Source: Sediminispirochaeta sp.
Lineage (GTDB): Bacteria; Spirochaetota; Spirochaetia; DSM-16054; Sediminispirochaetaceae
Direction of reading: 5' to 3'
DNA length: 6,687 nucleotides
Assembly: GCA_011046055.1 (NCBI GenBank)
Contig: DSBN01000355.1
Location: forward strand, 1-6,687
Shown: piece by piece, positions 5,925 through 6,687 of the stretch
Numbering within the stretch: position 1 is the stretch's first letter
How the letters are laid out: each line of letters begins with the position of its first letter
Program-made: the position numbers and the translations under genes
The notes under the pieces: model-generated
Told to the model about the DNA's origin: nothing
What the model saw: only the letters and a program-made list of their open reading frames with translations
Databases searched by the model: none

Positions 5925-6687
5925 CGGGAATTCGAGGCGGAGCCCGAAAAAGCAGACATCGTATTTACCAGAAGTTCTTGGAAGAGCAGCAGGAACGTCT
6001 ATCGCGGAATTTCCCTCGACTGCTGCAGCTTTGGTTCGCTCTGTGGTTCGCCGCCCTTTTTATAGAGATCTACCGTCCCGGCCGTCGGTACGGTTTTTTC
6101 ACCTTGGCGCTGCTCCTCTTGCTGCTGCTCGCTGTTTTTCTGGTCAGAAAAGCGGCTCCTCATTTTTTTTACAAAAATAAAAGTCGACTGCACGGACTCA
6201 TTGTTTTTGTGCTCTCTCTGCACGCGGCGACGTCGACCGCCGGACTGCTTTGGCAGGGGGGTGGATCGCAGCTCTGGTATATCGTGCTCGTGACTTTCTA
6301 CAGCGTAGTGATGTTCTTCTCGTTCGTCTTTGCTTTTTCACTGCGAAACCTGCTGCCACTGCTGATGGGAGTACCGCTGATGGGGGTGATGGGGTCGATC
6401 TGGTTTGGACCAGATTTTGGTGGAATAAAGATGATCCCCCTCTGTCTGAGTTTTTTAATTATTACCTTTGTTATGCTCAGCGTCAGTTCACGGATCGCCG
6501 ACAGGATTTACTTTCGGGAGTTCTGGATCAGGGTCATCGCCGAACGAAGGGGAGAGAAGTTGCGCGAAGAGCTGCAGCGTGCGGAGATGCTCAACGCCGA
6601 GCTCCAGCGGACGCGGGAGAGATTGGAGAGGGAGATCGGGGAGCGGGAAGAGACGGCCAGGATGCTGGAACAGTTTGCCGCCTTCGA
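5921..6687 (+). CDS. Six-helix membrane protein with coiled-coil linker, probable signalling protein (3' end outside window)
   Basis: The frame is open from ATG 5921 to the right edge (255 complete codons). The start overlaps the acyltransferase stop as ATGA, and no strong SD is visible, which suggests coupled translation. After a basic N-terminus (about 1-30) there are six hydrophobic segments near 33-50, 57-75, 91-110, 117-138, 143-163 and 170-189. A charged, Glu/Arg-rich helix (about 198-253) that reads as a coiled coil follows and ends in EQFAAF. Such a layout, a helical membrane sensor plus signalling helix, is common before GGDEF diguanylate cyclase domains and in sensor histidine kinases; EQFAAF resembles the lead-in to GGDEF domains. 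The output domain is not visible, so this is inference. Not a transporter by appearance, though that cannot be excluded. Confidence 0.82.
   Translation, partial: MTGIRGGARKSRHRIYQKFLEEQQERLSRNFPRLLQLWFALWFAALFIEIYRPGRRYGFFTLALLLLLLLAVFLVRKAAPHFFYKNKSRLHGLIVFVLSLHAATSTAGLLWQGGGSQLWYIVLVTFYSVVMFFSFVFAFSLRNLLPLLMGVPLMGVMGSIWFGPDFGGIKMIPLCLSFLIITFVMLSVSSRIADRIYFREFWIRVIAERRGEKLREELQRAEMLNAELQRTRERLEREIGEREETARMLEQFAAF

Overview
The window is a dense run of plus-strand bacterial genes with short gaps, 4-26 bp overlaps and clear Shine-Dalgarno (SD) sites. It is GC-rich by eye apart from an AT-rich promoter-like stretch near 5100-5190. Taxonomy cannot be fixed from the sequence. A free-living spirochaete or another GC-rich bacterium would fit, but this is a guess. 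No tRNA, rRNA, CRISPR array, insertion sequence or phage gene was seen.

Left block (1-5022): the tail of an unidentified gene overlaps by 4 bp a 313-aa protein of unknown function with three clustered cysteines. A 50-bp gap follows, then four packed genes: a diacylglycerol-kinase-family lipid kinase, a PlsC-type acyltransferase (HX4E motif instead of HX4D), a HAD-IB phosphatase, and an FGGY sugar/polyol kinase resembling glycerol kinase. The last three overlap or nearly abut their upstream neighbours. The block looks like one operon.

Gap (5023-5195): a GC-rich hairpin with T-runs (putative terminator), a sigma70-like promoter (TTGTTT-17-TATGAT), and a perfect 19-bp dyad, CTACGT-N7-ACGTAG, at the expected transcript start. 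The dyad could be an operator or a 5' mRNA hairpin.

Right block (5196-6687): a second, canonical PlsC-type acyltransferase overlaps by 4 bp (ATGA) a six-helix membrane protein with a cytoplasmic coiled-coil linker. That protein runs off the right edge. Its architecture is that of a signalling protein (diguanylate cyclase or sensor kinase), but the output domain is not in the window.

Together the recognisable enzymes converge on phosphatidic acid. The lipid kinase can make it from diacylglycerol, the two acyltransferases from lysophosphatidic acid, and the FGGY kinase might supply glycerol-3-phosphate, although two of its glycerol-contact residues are changed. The HAD enzyme would remove a phosphate from an unknown substrate. 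I see ordinary enzyme families in an interesting arrangement, not a clearly new defence or mobile system.
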